Source of the DNA: Citrus sinensis
Taxonomy: Eukaryota > Streptophyta > Magnoliopsida > Sapindales > Rutaceae
Assembly (NCBI RefSeq): GCF_022201045.2
Contig: NC_068557.1
Coordinates: forward strand, 31,597,501-31,661,500
Length of the DNA: 64,000 nucleotides
Reading direction: 5' to 3'
Shown: positions 1 through 16,598 of the stretch, piece by piece
How the letters are laid out: every line of letters starts with the position of its first letter
How positions within the stretch are numbered: position 1 is the first letter of the stretch
Notes under the pieces: model-generated
The model's database searches: none
What the model saw: only the letters and a program-made list of their open reading frames with translations
What the model was told of the DNA's origin: nothing
Translations under genes and position numbers: made by a program

Positions 1-294
1 AAGAGTAGAATTCAATTAATAGATCGAAATCCCAATAAGATCTGTAGTTTAGCATATGTCAGAGTAGTTCTCTTCTCTTCTAGGCCTTGCAAATATTATC
101 CTCTAATCAGCAATTTTAAAAGCATCAAAAGGCACAAGTGTAAACCCTGACAATTATCTTCACATTTTATGATACTGAAACAACAAATGAATACTCCAAA
201 TTGAGCAACAACAAGCTAATAGCCTATTATTCAATACAAAACAGAATCAAAACAAATGATTTGCGAATAAAACAAAGCGAACTAAAACACATAC

Positions 295-738
295 AGGAAG
301 TAGAAGAAAGCAGTGGGGGGTTTCTTGGGCATCTTAGAATCAAGCTTCTCGTGTTTCTTCTTCAGCTTCGTTGTCACTCTCTTTGCTGAAATGGATTTCC
401 CCTCTTTCTCAATACCAACAGCAGCAACTACACTGTGTCGTGTCGGCCTCTTTCTCAACACCATTTTCCTAGCCCAATTGCAAAGTAACACCCAATTCCG
501 TCACCATCGTTTTGTTAAAATTTCGTTTTATTAAAGTGAAAACTACAGAACCCTTAGGCCAACTGTGTCTAATAGCTCCTTTCAACATAAAAAGTAAATA
601 AATGAAGGATTATAAATATATCTGAAATTTTGAAAATTTATGCTTATCATACAAAGAGAATAAGATTAGAGAAGAGTACAGATTGGAAGCTGATGAAGAC
701 TGCGATTCCTTCGATTCGTTTGCTGCTTTCTTCGCCAT
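295..738 (-). CDS. HMGB14: HMG-box protein, HMGB14-like (5' part only)
   Basis: Two exons are visible on the minus strand: 738-680 (starts MAKKAANESKESQ) and 468-295, joined in phase (59 nt plus 174 nt). The second exon is rich in Lys and Arg and ends at the residues PKKPPTAFFYFL, which is the start of a plant HMG-box; a GTATGT donor follows at 294. The rest of the box must lie beyond the left edge, and bases 1-294 look like intron. HMG-box proteins are nuclear and bend DNA non-specifically. The subfamily call rests on the basic leader before the box and on neighbours that match those of Arabidopsis At2g34450 (from memory). The gene is head to head with KAS1. The upstream ATG at 738 was chosen because it splices in frame; ATG 464 within exon 2 is an alternative start. 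Confidence 0.62.
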
Positions 739-2422
739 TTCTCCTCTCTCTCTTCTTCACTCTGAGAGCTCTGCGTTAACGAGGAGAAACTTTCTGAACC
801 GCGGCGTATAGAGGAGAAACTAACTATCAATCCAAAACGCGGCGTTTTATCATTTTAGGATTTTTTTGACAGAAATGGCTTAAAAATTAGGTCTAGCTAC
901 CCCCTATTTTGTCTTCTTGTGTTTTCACCGTTAGATTTAATGTGCGAGTAGATTCAACTATAGGATTCTGTAGTTTGGTAATTAACGCTACAAATTGTAT
1001 CCTGAAAATTTAAAAAAATCAAATGTTTCGAAATTCTGAATCATAAATCCAGATTGTATTAAATTTGTAAATAATTTAAACAATTAGAAAATGGGTAAGC
1101 CGTCTCAAGTTAAAAAAATTAGACATAAAAATAAATATCAATATCTAACTCTATTTTTTTAATTTAAAAAGTGAGATAAGTAATGATTTCACATTAAAAT
1201 TCAATTAATAAATTAGCTTATAAAATAAAACTAGCATGACATTACTAAAATAAAATATTAAATGAATAATTATAAAATCTTTGTATTTTATCTTCTTTTC
1301 TTACACTAGTCGCCGCTTTAAAATGTATGCAGACTAGACTTTAAATAAAAAATAACTACAATACAATTTAATTTCAAAGTTATTAGTTATTCAAAAATAA
1401 CAAAACTTAAGCTTTATCTATAGATTTAAACCAATATGACATCAATGACTTATAGCTGAAAAATTTGATTTGTTATTTTAATTTATTCAATTGCCATGTC
1501 CTCACAATTGTCATCCAGATATTCAAATCAAATTGCTGCAGTTTGTTTTGGTTGTGATGTGAAAAATAATTGAGATCATTAATTAGTCAATGATATTTTA
1601 ATTTGAAAGGAGTTGCTGACTAATGATTGATTAATTATCTAAGTAGAGAAAAAGAAACATAATATTTGAATATAGAGGAGAGGAAAGAAGAATGAAAAAA
1701 TAAAATTATCATAAATTTATAAATAAACTATAAATAAAAAAGAAAGTATGGAGTCCAGTGATAAAAGACAAAATTGGGCACCGTTCAAAAGTTGCACCAC
1801 ATTTTTGTCCAAAAAATTAAGGTCAAGTTATAAAAATTGTCCACTGAAAATATATTTTTTAAGGGCAACGGCAATTCGCCGAAATTAGATCTCTTACAAT
1901 TATATATAAGATAATATTATTCATTATTCAATTTTTTTTTTGAAGTCCATTATTCAATATATTAGTTGCACATAATATTAACATTCTAAGTTAAAATCGC
2001 TAATAATAGCGGATCGTAAATTCAAATATTAAAACTTCTAATATTATTATTTCTAAAATAGATCACCCTAGTTTTCTTGTTTTGTAAGCATTGGAAAATT
2101 ATTTAGCCCACTAGGAAAAGAAATTAATAAAAGAAAACATAGGAAGAAACGGATATCGTGGGAGTGTATGATATAATACGTGGATTACGTAATATATCGT
2201 ATGTGCTACAGTCCACAGGAGCTCACCATTTGCTCAACCACCAGCAGCCAAACCCAGCTTAGCACGGGGGCTGTGGCTTCTGCTTTCAAGCGTTTCATTT
2301 TTAATTCAATTTCCCACTCACTAGTTAACAACTACTAACAGGACTCTCATCGTTTGCATCGCCCACCTTCTTCTTCATTCATTCATTGTTGGCTCACTGA
2401 GGCATAACCTCAAACAGAAAAC
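739..2422. other. Intergenic region between HMG-box gene and KAS1
   Basis: This AT-rich stretch separates two divergent genes and should hold both promoters. I see no ORF with recognisable content, no RNA gene and no clear transposon ends. The 5' leader of KAS1 just before 2423 is pyrimidine-rich (TTCTTCTTCATTCATTCATT). Confidence 0.6.
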
Positions 2423-5340
2423 ATGCAATCTCTTCAATCCTCTTCTCTCCACGCGTCTCCACTAAACCCACTTCGCAGCAAATCCAACTTCAATCTCCCC
2501 AACAATGCGAGACCGACCGCAAGGAGAGTCTCCTTCATCACTGCTTCTTCAACCAAATCCGCTCCCAAGCGGGAGAAGGACCCCAAGAAGCGCGTGGTGA
2601 TCACGGGAATGGGCTTGGTCTCCGTGTTTGGCAATGATGTCGATGCGTATTATAACAAGTTGTTGGATGGTGAAAGTGGAATCACTATGATTGACCGGTT
2701 CGATGCTAGTAAGTTCCCGACCCGGTTCGGCGGCCAGATCCGGGGATTTAGTGCCGAGGGTTATATTGATGGCAAGAATGATCGCAGACTTGATGATTGT
2801 TTGAGGTACTGCATTGTTGCTGGCAAGAAGGCTCTCGAAGATGCGGATCTCGGTGCCGATATTTCTAAGAAGGTCAGTTAAACTACTTCGTATTTGATGG
2901 AATAGTGATTTTGCATTTTGCTTTGTGATTATCGATCCATGGCCATGTTTGGTGATTTTTAATCACTGGCTGTCAAGTATCAATATAAGCGCATGGTTGG
3001 GTGCAAAACATGAGCAGCCAATAAAGCGAGTAACAATGAGCGTTTATTAAATACTTTTTGCTGCCATGCTTTTAAAATTAAGCAGAAAGTTACCCTTAGA
3101 AAATTTTCATTTGCTTGATTTGTGCTGGAAGTAATTCATGCATGTATGAATTCTTTGGATGGCTTATATGTTTGTTTTTCTATTATTTGTTCAAACTAAT
3201 CAGTGGTCGTCTATCGAATTAGGAATTCAACACCATTTTAACGACCATATTGAAACTCGCTGCATTCTGGTGTGACTTCTCAGTAATTGAGGATATTGAG
3301 GTCTCCCAGCTGAATATGCCCAAAACGCATTAGTTTCCAACTCCTCTAACCCCTCGCCCTTTCTTTGAGTAAATTTTGACCAGCATTTTATATACTCATT
3401 GCAGATTGATAAGGAACGGGCTGGGGTTCTTGTGGGAACAGGAATGGGTGGTCTTACAGTCTTTTCTGATGGAGTCCAGGCTCTAATAGAAAAAGGTCAT
3501 AGAAAAATAACCCCGTTCTTCATTCCGTATGCTATAACAAACATGGGTTCTGCTTTGCTTGCAATTGACCTTGGCTTCATGGGTCCAAATTATTCAATTT
3601 CAACTGCCTGTGCAACCTCCAATTATTGCTTTTATGCTGCCGCCAATCACATCCGTCGAGGAGAGGCTGATTTGATGCTTGCTGGTGGAACTGAAGCAGC
3701 CATTATTCCTATTGGATTGGGTGGTTTTGTTGCATGTAGAGCATTGTCTCAGAGAAATGATGACCCACAAACTGCTTCTAGGCCATGGGACAAAGATCGG
3801 GATGGCTTTGTCATGGGAGAAGGTGCTGGAGTATTGGTAAGCTCGCATTGTTACCACACTAAGGGTAGAGTGTATACATATTTGTTCTTGTACTTCTGCT
3901 TAGAGTTTGTGGGTCAATTACATTTTTCATTCTCGGCAGAGAAGCTGTTTGTGAGCTGCTTGTTGACATATGCATATATTTTTTTTGACAGGTGATGGAG
4001 AGCTTGGAACATGCAATGAAACGAGGTGCACCGATCATAGCAGAGTACTTAGGGGGTGCTGTTAATTGTGATGCTTATCATATGACTGACCCCAGAGCTG
4101 ATGGACTTGGAGTGTCTTCATGCATTGAGAGCAGCCTTGAAGATGCTGGTGTGTCACCTGAGGAGGTGAACCCTTTTTTTCTATAAACCAGTCTTGTTGC
4201 ATGGTGTTGTTTGGCATAACATTGTCTTAGTGTGCAGTATCAGGGTAAGATGCATTTGAGTCTTATTATCTGATTTGAACTTAATTCGGCTGATTACATA
4301 TTCAGGCAAAAATAAGAAAAAAGAAATAATTAGGCAAAAGAACACTCGATTATAATTGTGAAGTAGTTTGTAAGCACACATTGGTTTGATAACCTGAAGA
4401 AGTGTTGGGCCCTATGGACCATAAGCGATGTTGCGGTGGAATGCTTTTGTGCTTTGGCTCTCCCACTAACACTGATCTTTGTTAGTGAACATGTTTGTAT
4501 CATCTTAAGTTGTGTTAATCATTTCCAAGCCATAAAGCAGCAAATTGAACCACTCTTTTTCAGGTCAACTACATAAATGCTCACGCAACTTCCACTTTAG
4601 CTGGTGACCTGGCTGAGATAAATGCTATTAAAAAGGTGTTCAAGAACACCACAGGGATCAAAATCAATGCCACGAAGGTATTCACTCTTTCTTTAGCACT
4701 TGAGCAGGCTAAGGTGTTACAATACTCTCTTGTCATCGGCTGGCTTCTCTTTCATCTGACTAGTTTTCATTATATTTCAGTCTATGATAGGGCACTGCCT
4801 TGGTGCAGCTGGGGGTTTGGAAGCAATTGCCACTGTCAAGGCAATAACCACGGGATGGCTGCATCCTTCCATTAATCAATTTGTGAGTGTTACCTTTTTG
4901 TGCACACCTTTTTTTGCTTTGGGCAATTTACATAATTTGCTTTATGTAGTACAAACCCTAAAATTTGCAGTTATTAATTCTTCAATGCAATGAGGATAAT
5001 TTCTATTTTTAGTAAATCAGAACAATATTTCAAACATTTTACATCATTTTTTTTATCTAAAACATTTCCCACCATCATAATGTTTGATATTTTCTTTTCC
5101 ACGAATTCAGAACCCTGAACCTTCAGTTGAGTTCGACACTGTCGCCAACAAAAAACAGCAGCATGAAGTGAATGTTGGTAAGTTGCTGGAACATTTTAAT
5201 CCCATGTCACTCTCATTTTCAATTTCTTTTTTGCTGGCATCCAGGATTACTCACTTAGCTAATCTATTTCAGCCATCTCTAATTCATTTGGATTTGGAGG
5301 GCACAACTCTGTCGTTGCATTTTCTGCATTCAAACCATGA
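2423..5340 (+). CDS. KAS1: 3-oxoacyl-ACP synthase I (KAS I), plastid
   Basis: KAS I condenses malonyl-ACP with C4-C14 acyl-ACPs in plastid fatty acid elongation. Seven exons read in phase: 2423-2872, 3405-3836, 3992-4165, 4564-4677, 4781-4882, 5111-5177 and 5273-5340. They give a 468-aa protein, close to the ~470 aa usual for plant KAS I. A Ser/Thr-rich N-terminus of about 45 residues looks like a chloroplast transit peptide and is followed by the thiolase-fold core starting KKRVVITGMGLVS. The nucleophile is Cys219 (STACATSN). The catalytic histidines are His359 (NAHAT) and His395 (GHCLGAAGG), with Lys390 in INATK. The glycine-rich end FGFGGHNSVVAF is intact. No frameshift is seen. MCM3 follows in the same direction, and this KAS1-MCM3 adjacency also exists in Arabidopsis (At5g46290/At5g46280, from memory). 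KAS I rather than KAS II is inferred from overall similarity. Confidence 0.95.
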
Positions 5341-6554
5341 ATCATCCAGCCTGTTCATAAGTCTAGAAGATCTGGTCATTAATTGGCCAAGGAGCCGCAT
5401 CATCCTGTCTATTGAGTTGCTGCATATTTATTTTGAGGCTTTTGTAACAGTTATGTAATAATTGTAAGTTGGATTTTAGTTCAGGATAATGAGCCATTTT
5501 CTCCTTTCAACCATTGGATTTATGAGGCTAGTTGAGAGGGCATGAAATTTTGTCAGATTTTTAATTATGCTGTGGACAGAAGAATGAGCCGCCGAGGTCT
5601 AGCATTAATATCACTCGTGGCTCTGTTCTTCATTGTTTGTTATGTGGGAATTTCAGATCTTAGCTGATGGGCTATGGTTTATTTAAGTTAACCCGCATAT
5701 TTGGATTGCGGACACGGATATCTTTATTTTAATATTAATTTTTTACAATTATTTTCAATATAAATAAAAAAGAAAAAAATAGCCGCATTGCCCTAGTGCG
5801 TAATTCACATTTTCCTGATTTGAGACCTCATAGCCGTGGGCCGCCAACCATTTCCTCTTCTCTTCATCAAAGCAAACCATCGTCTTCATCGCTTTAACCG
5901 CCGTTTCCTCTGTTCTGTGTTCATCATCATTATCTGCCGCTATGTTTCTCTTCTTTGCGTTGCTGCAACTCCCAGCTCCGCTACCAGTTGAACCTTGGAC
6001 ACCACCTTAGCGATTGTGCCTGTGTTCATCATCATCATCTAGTCATATTAAATCTAACTGTTTTTTCTCTCAAAAAAAAAAAATGTAACTGTTTTTAAGT
6101 TCTATATTTCAAAATCTTGACTATGGTTAGGGATGGCAAAATACCGACTTGGGCTTTCACTTATTTTTCAATTTTTTTTAAATAAGTTCTCTCCTATAAT
6201 AGAAAAGCATTTAATTAGAAATTAAAAAAAAAATCAGCCCCCCTTAAAAAATATTGATAGCTTTGCCACAATGCCACTGATCGTTTTCATTTCACCTTAT
6301 AGCAAGTAGAGTAGCATACAAAGGGGAGGAGGGTAAAACTCAAGGACCTAGACGGAACTACATGAAAAGCTAAGCAAAGGCGAGTAACTACGGAAATTAA
6401 TGACGCAAACTAAAAAAAAATGGGTTAATAAGATAATTTGCGCAAGTCAAGTATCATTACTGACAAAAATAAATAAAAAAGAAGAGATAATTCTGACCCA
6501 AAATAAAAAGCCCACTTAATATTGGGCTCATTTATGGGGATTGGTCCAACAATT
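5341..6554. other. KAS1-MCM3 intergenic region
   Basis: The first part is the presumed KAS1 3' UTR. The rest is AT-rich with homopolymer runs and no recognised gene or element. A short GC-richer, CT-rich segment around 5820-6010 was read in all frames without a convincing product. Confidence 0.5.
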
Positions 6555-6567
6555 GTCCCGCCAAAAC
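6555..6567. promoter_or_regulatory. E2F-type site 1 upstream of MCM3
   Basis: The bases GTCCCGCCAAAAC contain the core CCCGCCAAAA, the reverse of the plant E2F consensus TTTSSCGC family. The site lies about 160 bp before the MCM3 start codon. Function is inferred from the motif and from known E2F control of MCM genes. Confidence 0.6.
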
Positions 6568-6583
6568 AGGGCCGTCTTCATCA

Positions 6584-6597
6584 TTTTCCCGCCAAAA
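6584..6597. promoter_or_regulatory. E2F-type site 2 upstream of MCM3
   Basis: The bases TTTTCCCGCCAAAA form a near-ideal, two-sided E2F site about 130 bp before the MCM3 ATG and 29 bp from site 1. Paired sites like this are typical of G1/S-induced replication genes. Confidence 0.75.
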
Positions 6598-6723
6598 CCA
6601 CAGCCACGGCTGAAAGTAAAGGTACACATTGGCCCCCTCGCCGTCATTCTCTCGCTAATCTAACAATTTTATTTACTCTCCACCCCCAGCTCCGAAGTCA
6701 GAACCATATCCGGTAGTTACAAA

Positions 6724-11452
<4,729 letters not shown>

Positions 11453-12930
11453 TCTGTTAAGAGGAGCATCCATGATGGAAAAATTTTATAAGGTTTGTAG
11501 TTCCTTTAAATTATGAGATTGAATAGATCTGGTTCTACTTTGCTCCCATTCAATCGATTCCCTTCATTTTAACAAAACACTTTTTGCATTTTTGGATTAG
11601 GAAATTGCCAACGGAGCTCATTGTCGGAGGGAATCAACAAAATCTCTCTTTTCTTGAGGAAACTGGAAGCTCAAAGCTGGAACAGAAAATTACAGTTTAT
11701 TGAAGTCGCAGTTCTTAGATACCCCAAAGAGAAGCAATGTATATTTAATTTATCTTTAGTATCTTGTATTGCAAACTTCCTGCAACATCTGGTATGTTCC
11801 ATGCTTGGTAGGTTATTTGTTTTTGTCTTGGTCCCAGCTAGAGGTGAACGAAAGATGAGAAAAGATTGACCCATCCATATCCATATCTTTTTCAGTTATA
11901 TTTTTCCTTTCTGTTCAAGTGTTGGGGCACATTCTGAATTGTGATTCTTTGCCAGACTGTAAAATCTTGCTTGCTGTGTAAGTCTAGAATGCGCTTAAGG
12001 TTCTTATGCATGTCTTGTTTATATGGATTACGAACGAGTTGAGAATGTGAATGCCCTGGGAAGTGGGAAGAGTCAATCGTTTGCCTTTTGTTTTAATAAT
12101 AAACAAATCCATGCTTCTTGATTACCCATAACACGTAGATACATAGCATTGTGGGAATTTGCCTTGAAAGGATCCGCACCATCAAGTTTAGATGAGAATA
12201 TTTCTTCTTTTATAAAATATTCTTATATATATTTAGATGAGAATTTCCTATCCACTAGTTTGTGGGTGGAATCTAAATTTTTAAGAAATTTGTGAACATT
12301 AATTTTGAAGTATATTTGTGAGTAATGGTAATATTAATGTAAAGATAATTCTCATTAAATTCAAAAGAGATATTATAATTAGAAAAGAAGATCTTATATA
12401 TAAATATTATTTTTCTTTCCACCTCCATGGTCATAATTAAGCTTCCATTCTTTTAAATTTCATCTCAAAATCAAGTGATGTCCATTCTTATAAGATTATA
12501 TAAAATTAAAAAAAAAAAGGATTTTTGTTCTTGACATTTGTAAAGCTCTTGGATTTTATTTTTATTTTTTATAATCATCTCCGTTTTGGAGAAATTAAGA
12601 TTGAAAATGAGTGTTATCGTGAAAAATGAGAATTCTGGAGTAGGTATTTGAAAATGGGAACAGAAATTATAAAAGTGTTCATCTTTTTTTTTCTTAAATA
12701 ATAATAAAGCAATCACAGGGGAACAATGCTTTATAATTTGACTCAATCAAATAAAAACTTCAATTTTTAAAAAAGAAGCACAATTTTCATGGAACAAAAA
12801 CTGATTTCATCACTAATAAAAATTAAATTTTTGCCTCATCAAAAGATTTATCGTCGTTTTATCTCTTTATCTTTTCAGGTAACTTTACTTGGGTTAAAAA
12901 TATAAATTCTAGAAAAGGAGTTTTAAACAG
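11453..12930. other. MCM3 downstream region
   Basis: The stretch to about 12000 is the likely MCM3 3' UTR, possibly with a 3' UTR intron since AG|GTTTG and TTAG motifs occur at 11490-11600. The remainder is AT-rich with no recognised gene. Confidence 0.45.
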
Positions 12931-12948
12931 GTCTATTGTAAATTTAAT

Positions 12949-13622
12949 TACAGTAATTAACATATACCATTTACCCCTCTGCTGTTTTTATAATTGCCAA
13001 AAACCCCCCTGACAACATAAGTTTATAATATTACTCTTATTTTTAATTACTCTTTTATTTACATTTATTATAAATTAAATAAATTAGATGAATAGAAACT
13101 AAATAAAAAAATTAAGTATTAAAAACAAGAAATATATGTTTTGATATGAGCAAAAAAATTAATAATAAATTTTTTTTCTTGTAATTATTTATTTTGTGAA
13201 CATTTTCTTATAATAAACATTTTGTAATATTTTAAAATTAAATGTAAAAAGTATAGGCAAAATATTTTATTATTTATCTTATAATAAATTTTTATTTGTC
13301 ATTCAAATTTTCTTTTAATAATTTTTTTATCATTTTATAATAACTTTCTTATATATTTATTATAAGAAAATTTTCACAAAATAAATAAGTACAAGAAAAC
13401 AATTTTATTATTAATTTTTTTCTCATATCAAAACATATATTTCTTGTTTTTAATGCTTAATTTTTTATTTAGTTTCTATTCATGTCATTTATTTAATTTA
13501 TAATAAATATAAATAAAAGAGTAGTTGAAAATAAGGATAATATTGTAAACTTATGCTATCAGGGGAGTTTTTGGCCATTATAAAAATAATAAGAGAGAAA
13601 ATAATATATGTTGATTACTGTA
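12949..13622. mobile_element. Fold-back (inverted repeat) MITE-like element
   Basis: The two halves are long imperfect reverse complements of each other, about 330 bp each with the centre near 13285. The ends read TACAGTAATTAACATATA on the left and, in reverse complement, TACAGTAATCAACATATA on the right. Inner matches include the ATATATGTTTTGATATGAG type segment near 13133, which reappears inverted near 13425. Similarity extends weakly outside the marked ends (CTATTGTAAAT versus GATTGTCAATT). No ORF and no clear target duplication are visible. It lies about 270 bp upstream of the Rossmann-protein gene. Confidence 0.8.
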
Positions 13623-13722
13623 GGGGGGCAATTGACAATCTCCCTTTAATTTTGCCTACACAATATTGGACCATTTCCGGTTTGTAAATATTTTACTTTA
13701 TTTATTCATTTATTCTGCGAGA

Positions 13723-13726
<4 letters not shown>

Positions 13727-13778
<52 letters not shown>
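13727..13778. repeat. (AT)26 microsatellite
   Basis: An uninterrupted run of AT dinucleotides about 115 bp upstream of the start codon at 13893. ORFs reading ...YIYIYIY... on either strand are artefacts of it. Confidence 0.98.
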
Positions 13779-13782
<4 letters not shown>

Positions 13783-13892
13783 AAGAAAGAAGAACATATT
13801 GGAAGCGAAGCAACGTGGCAAAGCCATGGCTTTGTAAAATTGAGAGGAAGCAAAATCCCGAAAACTAAACAAACAAATCGAGTGAGTAGTCT

Positions 13893-15630
13893 ATGGCCAC
13901 TCCTCTGATTCTGAGAAATTGTCCCACTCTCTGCACTCTCAACTCTAACCAACCCCCTCTCCGCACTCTCACATTAACTAAGCATTTCTCCGTTTCCACC
14001 ACCAAAACCTGGTCGCATTCAATCAACTCCACCAAGGTGACTCTCAATTTCTTTTTTTTTTTTTCTTTTGGGGCTTTAGTTAGTAAATTTCCTATTCTTG
14101 ATGTACTACACAACGCTCTCATTGTTTTAGATGGGAAAAAGTGAAATAACTGAGGAAGCAGAAGAAAATGTAAGTGTGAAGCAGAAGAAGATATTTGTGG
14201 CTGGAGCAACTGGCAGTTCCGGGAAAAGGATTGTTGAGCAGCTTCTAGCAAAGGGTTTTGCTGTCAAGGCCGGGGTTCGGGATTTGGACAAGGCTAAAAC
14301 TACTCTTTCCAAAGACAACCCATCTCTTCAAATTGTTAGCATCTCAAACTTTCTCAAGCACAGTCAGTTTGTGGGAATTGAAATTTAATTGGGGCTTTTT
14401 CTTTTTGTTAATTTTAGGAATTGTATTGAATTCCTTTTTGATAGGTGAAAGCAGATGTGACAGAGGGTTCTGCCAAACTATCAGAAGCTATAGGCGATGA
14501 TTCAGAAGCTGTGGTGTGTGCCACAGGGTTTCAGCCTGGTTGGGATTTGTTTGCTCCTTGGAAGGCAAGTTGGTTTTGTATCTCTTCAGTAGATAATCTG
14601 TACTTGTTTTGATTACGTAGACTCATATCCATGTTGAAAGACAACCATTTTGCAATTGCTGGTACAACTATGCCCACACCTTTTCTCTTGTCAGTCGTTG
14701 CTCTAAAATTTCAATCTGTTCTTGTGTCAATCCATGGACAAATGCACCCATGTTGTTGTACAGGGATGCACATGATTAATCTTACCTGTGTTTATCTTAC
14801 TTGCTTACATCTTTGTTTATGACTTCAGAAGTGTATTACCAAACGATTATTGGGTTAGGGGTTATAGTTTCATATTTGGTATTAATTCTTGAAATCATGA
14901 AATCCGTTGTTAGTCTAGTGGAGTTATGTATACAGCCTTTCATATTAAGTTCCACGGTTTTATCGTTAACATGCATGATGCATCCCAGAATTCAATCCTC
15001 CATCTTGATTGGATGCATGAAAGTTTGTTGTTTCATATTTTCATCTTCCGGACTATTTGGTAGATTATGCGCTGTAGTTTTATGTAGCTTATGAATTTCA
15101 GGTTGATAATTTTGGCACAGTAAACCTTGTTGAAGCATGCCGGAAAAGAGGCGTTAACAGATTCATTCTTATTAGCTCCATTTTAGTCAATGGAGCTGCA
15201 ATGGGGCAAATACTAAATCCAGCTTACATTTTTCTGAATGTGTTTGGCCTCACCTTAATAGCAAAGCTTCAGGCAGAGCAATACATCAGGAAATCTGGTA
15301 TTAACTACACGATCATAAGGCCTGGTGGATTGAGAAATGAACCCCCAACTGGAAACATTATCATGGAGACAGAAGTAAGGGCATTTATTTAAGAACTTCC
15401 AGCTTTCAGATTTCTTTTATGCTTGCATGTGTACCACAAATTTGATTCTTGCATTCTCTCTTTAGGATACTCTTTATGAAGGTACCATTTCCAGAGATCA
15501 GGTCGCAGAAGTTGCTGTTGAGGCACTACTTCATCCCGAATCATCTTACAAAGTTGTGGAGATCATTTCTCGTGTGGATGCTCCTAAGCGTTCATATGAG
15601 GATCTTTTTGGTTCCATAAAGCAACGATGA
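13893..15630 (+). CDS. Plastid NAD(P)-binding Rossmann-fold protein (At2g34460-like)
   Basis: Five exons read in phase: 13893-14036, 14131-14334, 14445-14564, 15102-15374 and 15466-15630, giving 301 aa. The first exon encodes a Ser/Thr/Pro-rich plastid transit peptide. The atypical SDR (NAD(P)-binding) domain follows with the dinucleotide motif GATGSSG (73-79) after IFVA. Downstream blocks include VVCATGFQPGWDLFAPWK, FILISSILVNGAAMGQ and YTIIRPGGLRNEPPTG. As I recall, the Arabidopsis relative is found in plastoglobules and its substrate is unknown, so no reaction is claimed. Intron 3 uses a GC donor (AAG|GCAAGT at 14565); the in-phase reading WK|VDNFGTVNLV supports it. Donor GTTAGC at 14335 is also weak but GT. 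The fold-back element and (AT)26 tract lie just upstream. Confidence 0.9.
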
Positions 15631-16269
15631 CTTCATAATCAAAATAAATATGCAGAGGCTAGTGATATTTTTATTTTTATTATTATTTTTTTTGGGTTGG
15701 TAACATACGAAATAGCATTCCAACCTCATCTTTCATATGCTGAATGCTCTGATTAAGATTTCTTTCGAGTATTCTATGGCCAGTGATTTGTCTGCCAGCT
15801 CAGAGTTCTGAATCTTCGTACATTTGGATTTTTGTCGTTGGTTTCATGAGTTCCAGATCTTAGGAAGATTAAATTGTGTATCAGTATAACTCTGATTCTT
15901 TTGAGTTACTAAAAAGAACAATAATTAATTATTCTCTGGTCTCTGATGCATCAGGTAATCAAAACTTCAGTGGCTAATACGGACTAATAGAATTGGACAC
16001 CATGCGAATCTGTGTCAGTAGTAATACTAATTGAAAACGATAGGCGGGTCCTAATCTCTTTATTGGATATAAAAGATATAACAGGATAATTCAGAAGCTC
16101 TGGATAATGAGCATTCAAATTCTCAAAAAATAAAAGTCGCAGGAATGAAACGCAAACCTTATGCAAAGAAAGAGGTAAACTAGTCAGGAAGTAACCAAAA
16201 ACCAAGCTAGAAGAGAAGCCATGGCTGCAACAAGCAAAACAGGAACACCAAAATAGCAAGTGAAGAAAT
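15631..16269. other. Convergent 3' region, Rossmann gene and arabinogalactan peptide gene
   Basis: The two flanking genes point at each other here, so this should hold both 3' UTRs. A partial copy of the arabinogalactan peptide C-terminal coding sequence sits at 16201-16249. No other gene is seen. Confidence 0.55.
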
Positions 16270-16326
16270 TTACAAGAACCAAGCCAAAAGAGAAGCCACG
16301 GCTGCAACAGGCAAAACAGGAACACG
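16201..16326 (-). repeat. 77-bp-offset duplication of the arabinogalactan peptide tail
   Basis: About 49 bp at 16278-16326, coding for VPVLPVAAVASLLAW of the peptide, recur at 16201-16249 with few differences. The copy would encode VPVLLVAAMASLLAW but lies after the stop codon and in a shifted frame (offset 77, not a multiple of 3). Confidence 0.85.
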
Positions 16327-16467
16327 AAGAGCTGCTCCAGTGCTTTCCATTGGTGCTGGTGCGATTCCTCCCAAATCTTCGGCCGCGTTCGTGGCCACAA
16401 AAATGCCAAAAGCCGAAAGAACCATAATGTAGATGGTGAAAGCCATGCTCATTTTGCTACCCTCCAT
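16270..16467 (-). CDS. Arabinogalactan peptide, GPI-anchored type
   Basis: A single-exon, 65-aa ORF. Residues 1-29 form a signal peptide ending TNAA, followed by a very short mature segment with the APAP motif (36-39), which is a site for proline hydroxylation and type II arabinogalactan. Residues from about 47 to 65 form a hydrophobic tail (VPVLPVAAVASLLAWFL) fitting a GPI-anchor signal. This layout matches plant AG peptides of the cell surface. A TATA box (CTATAAAA) lies at 16591-16598 on the same strand, about 125 bp upstream. The start at 16467 was chosen as the first ATG that leaves a normal signal peptide; codons further upstream are an open leader. The C-terminal coding segment is duplicated in the 3' UTR. 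Confidence 0.75.
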   Translation of the reverse strand: MEGSKMSMAFTIYIMVLSAFGIFVATNAAEDLGGIAPAPMESTGAALRVPVLPVAAVASLLAWFL

Positions 16468-16590
16468 TCTCTCACTAAGTACTCGAATGGTTAAGAACAA
16501 AATGGAAACTGATCACCTAGTGAGAAAGTTGCGGAAGTGATATTCTATGGACTCTGCGAGTAGCCGAGTATAATGGAGACTGCGTATGGG

Positions 16591-16598
16591 TTTTATAG
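16591..16598 (-). promoter_or_regulatory. TATA box of the arabinogalactan peptide gene
   Basis: CTATAAAA on the minus strand, about 125 bp before the start codon, is a good match to plant TATA boxes. Confidence 0.6.

Noticed and set aside
13666-13952. ORFs on both strands reading IYIYIY repeats
   Set aside because: They are produced by the (AT)26 tract and have no conserved content.
15984-16409. 141-codon minus-strand ORF overlapping the AG peptide gene
   Set aside because: It is an out-of-frame shadow of the AG peptide exon and its 3' UTR duplication; the composition is Leu/Phe/Cys-rich with no domain.
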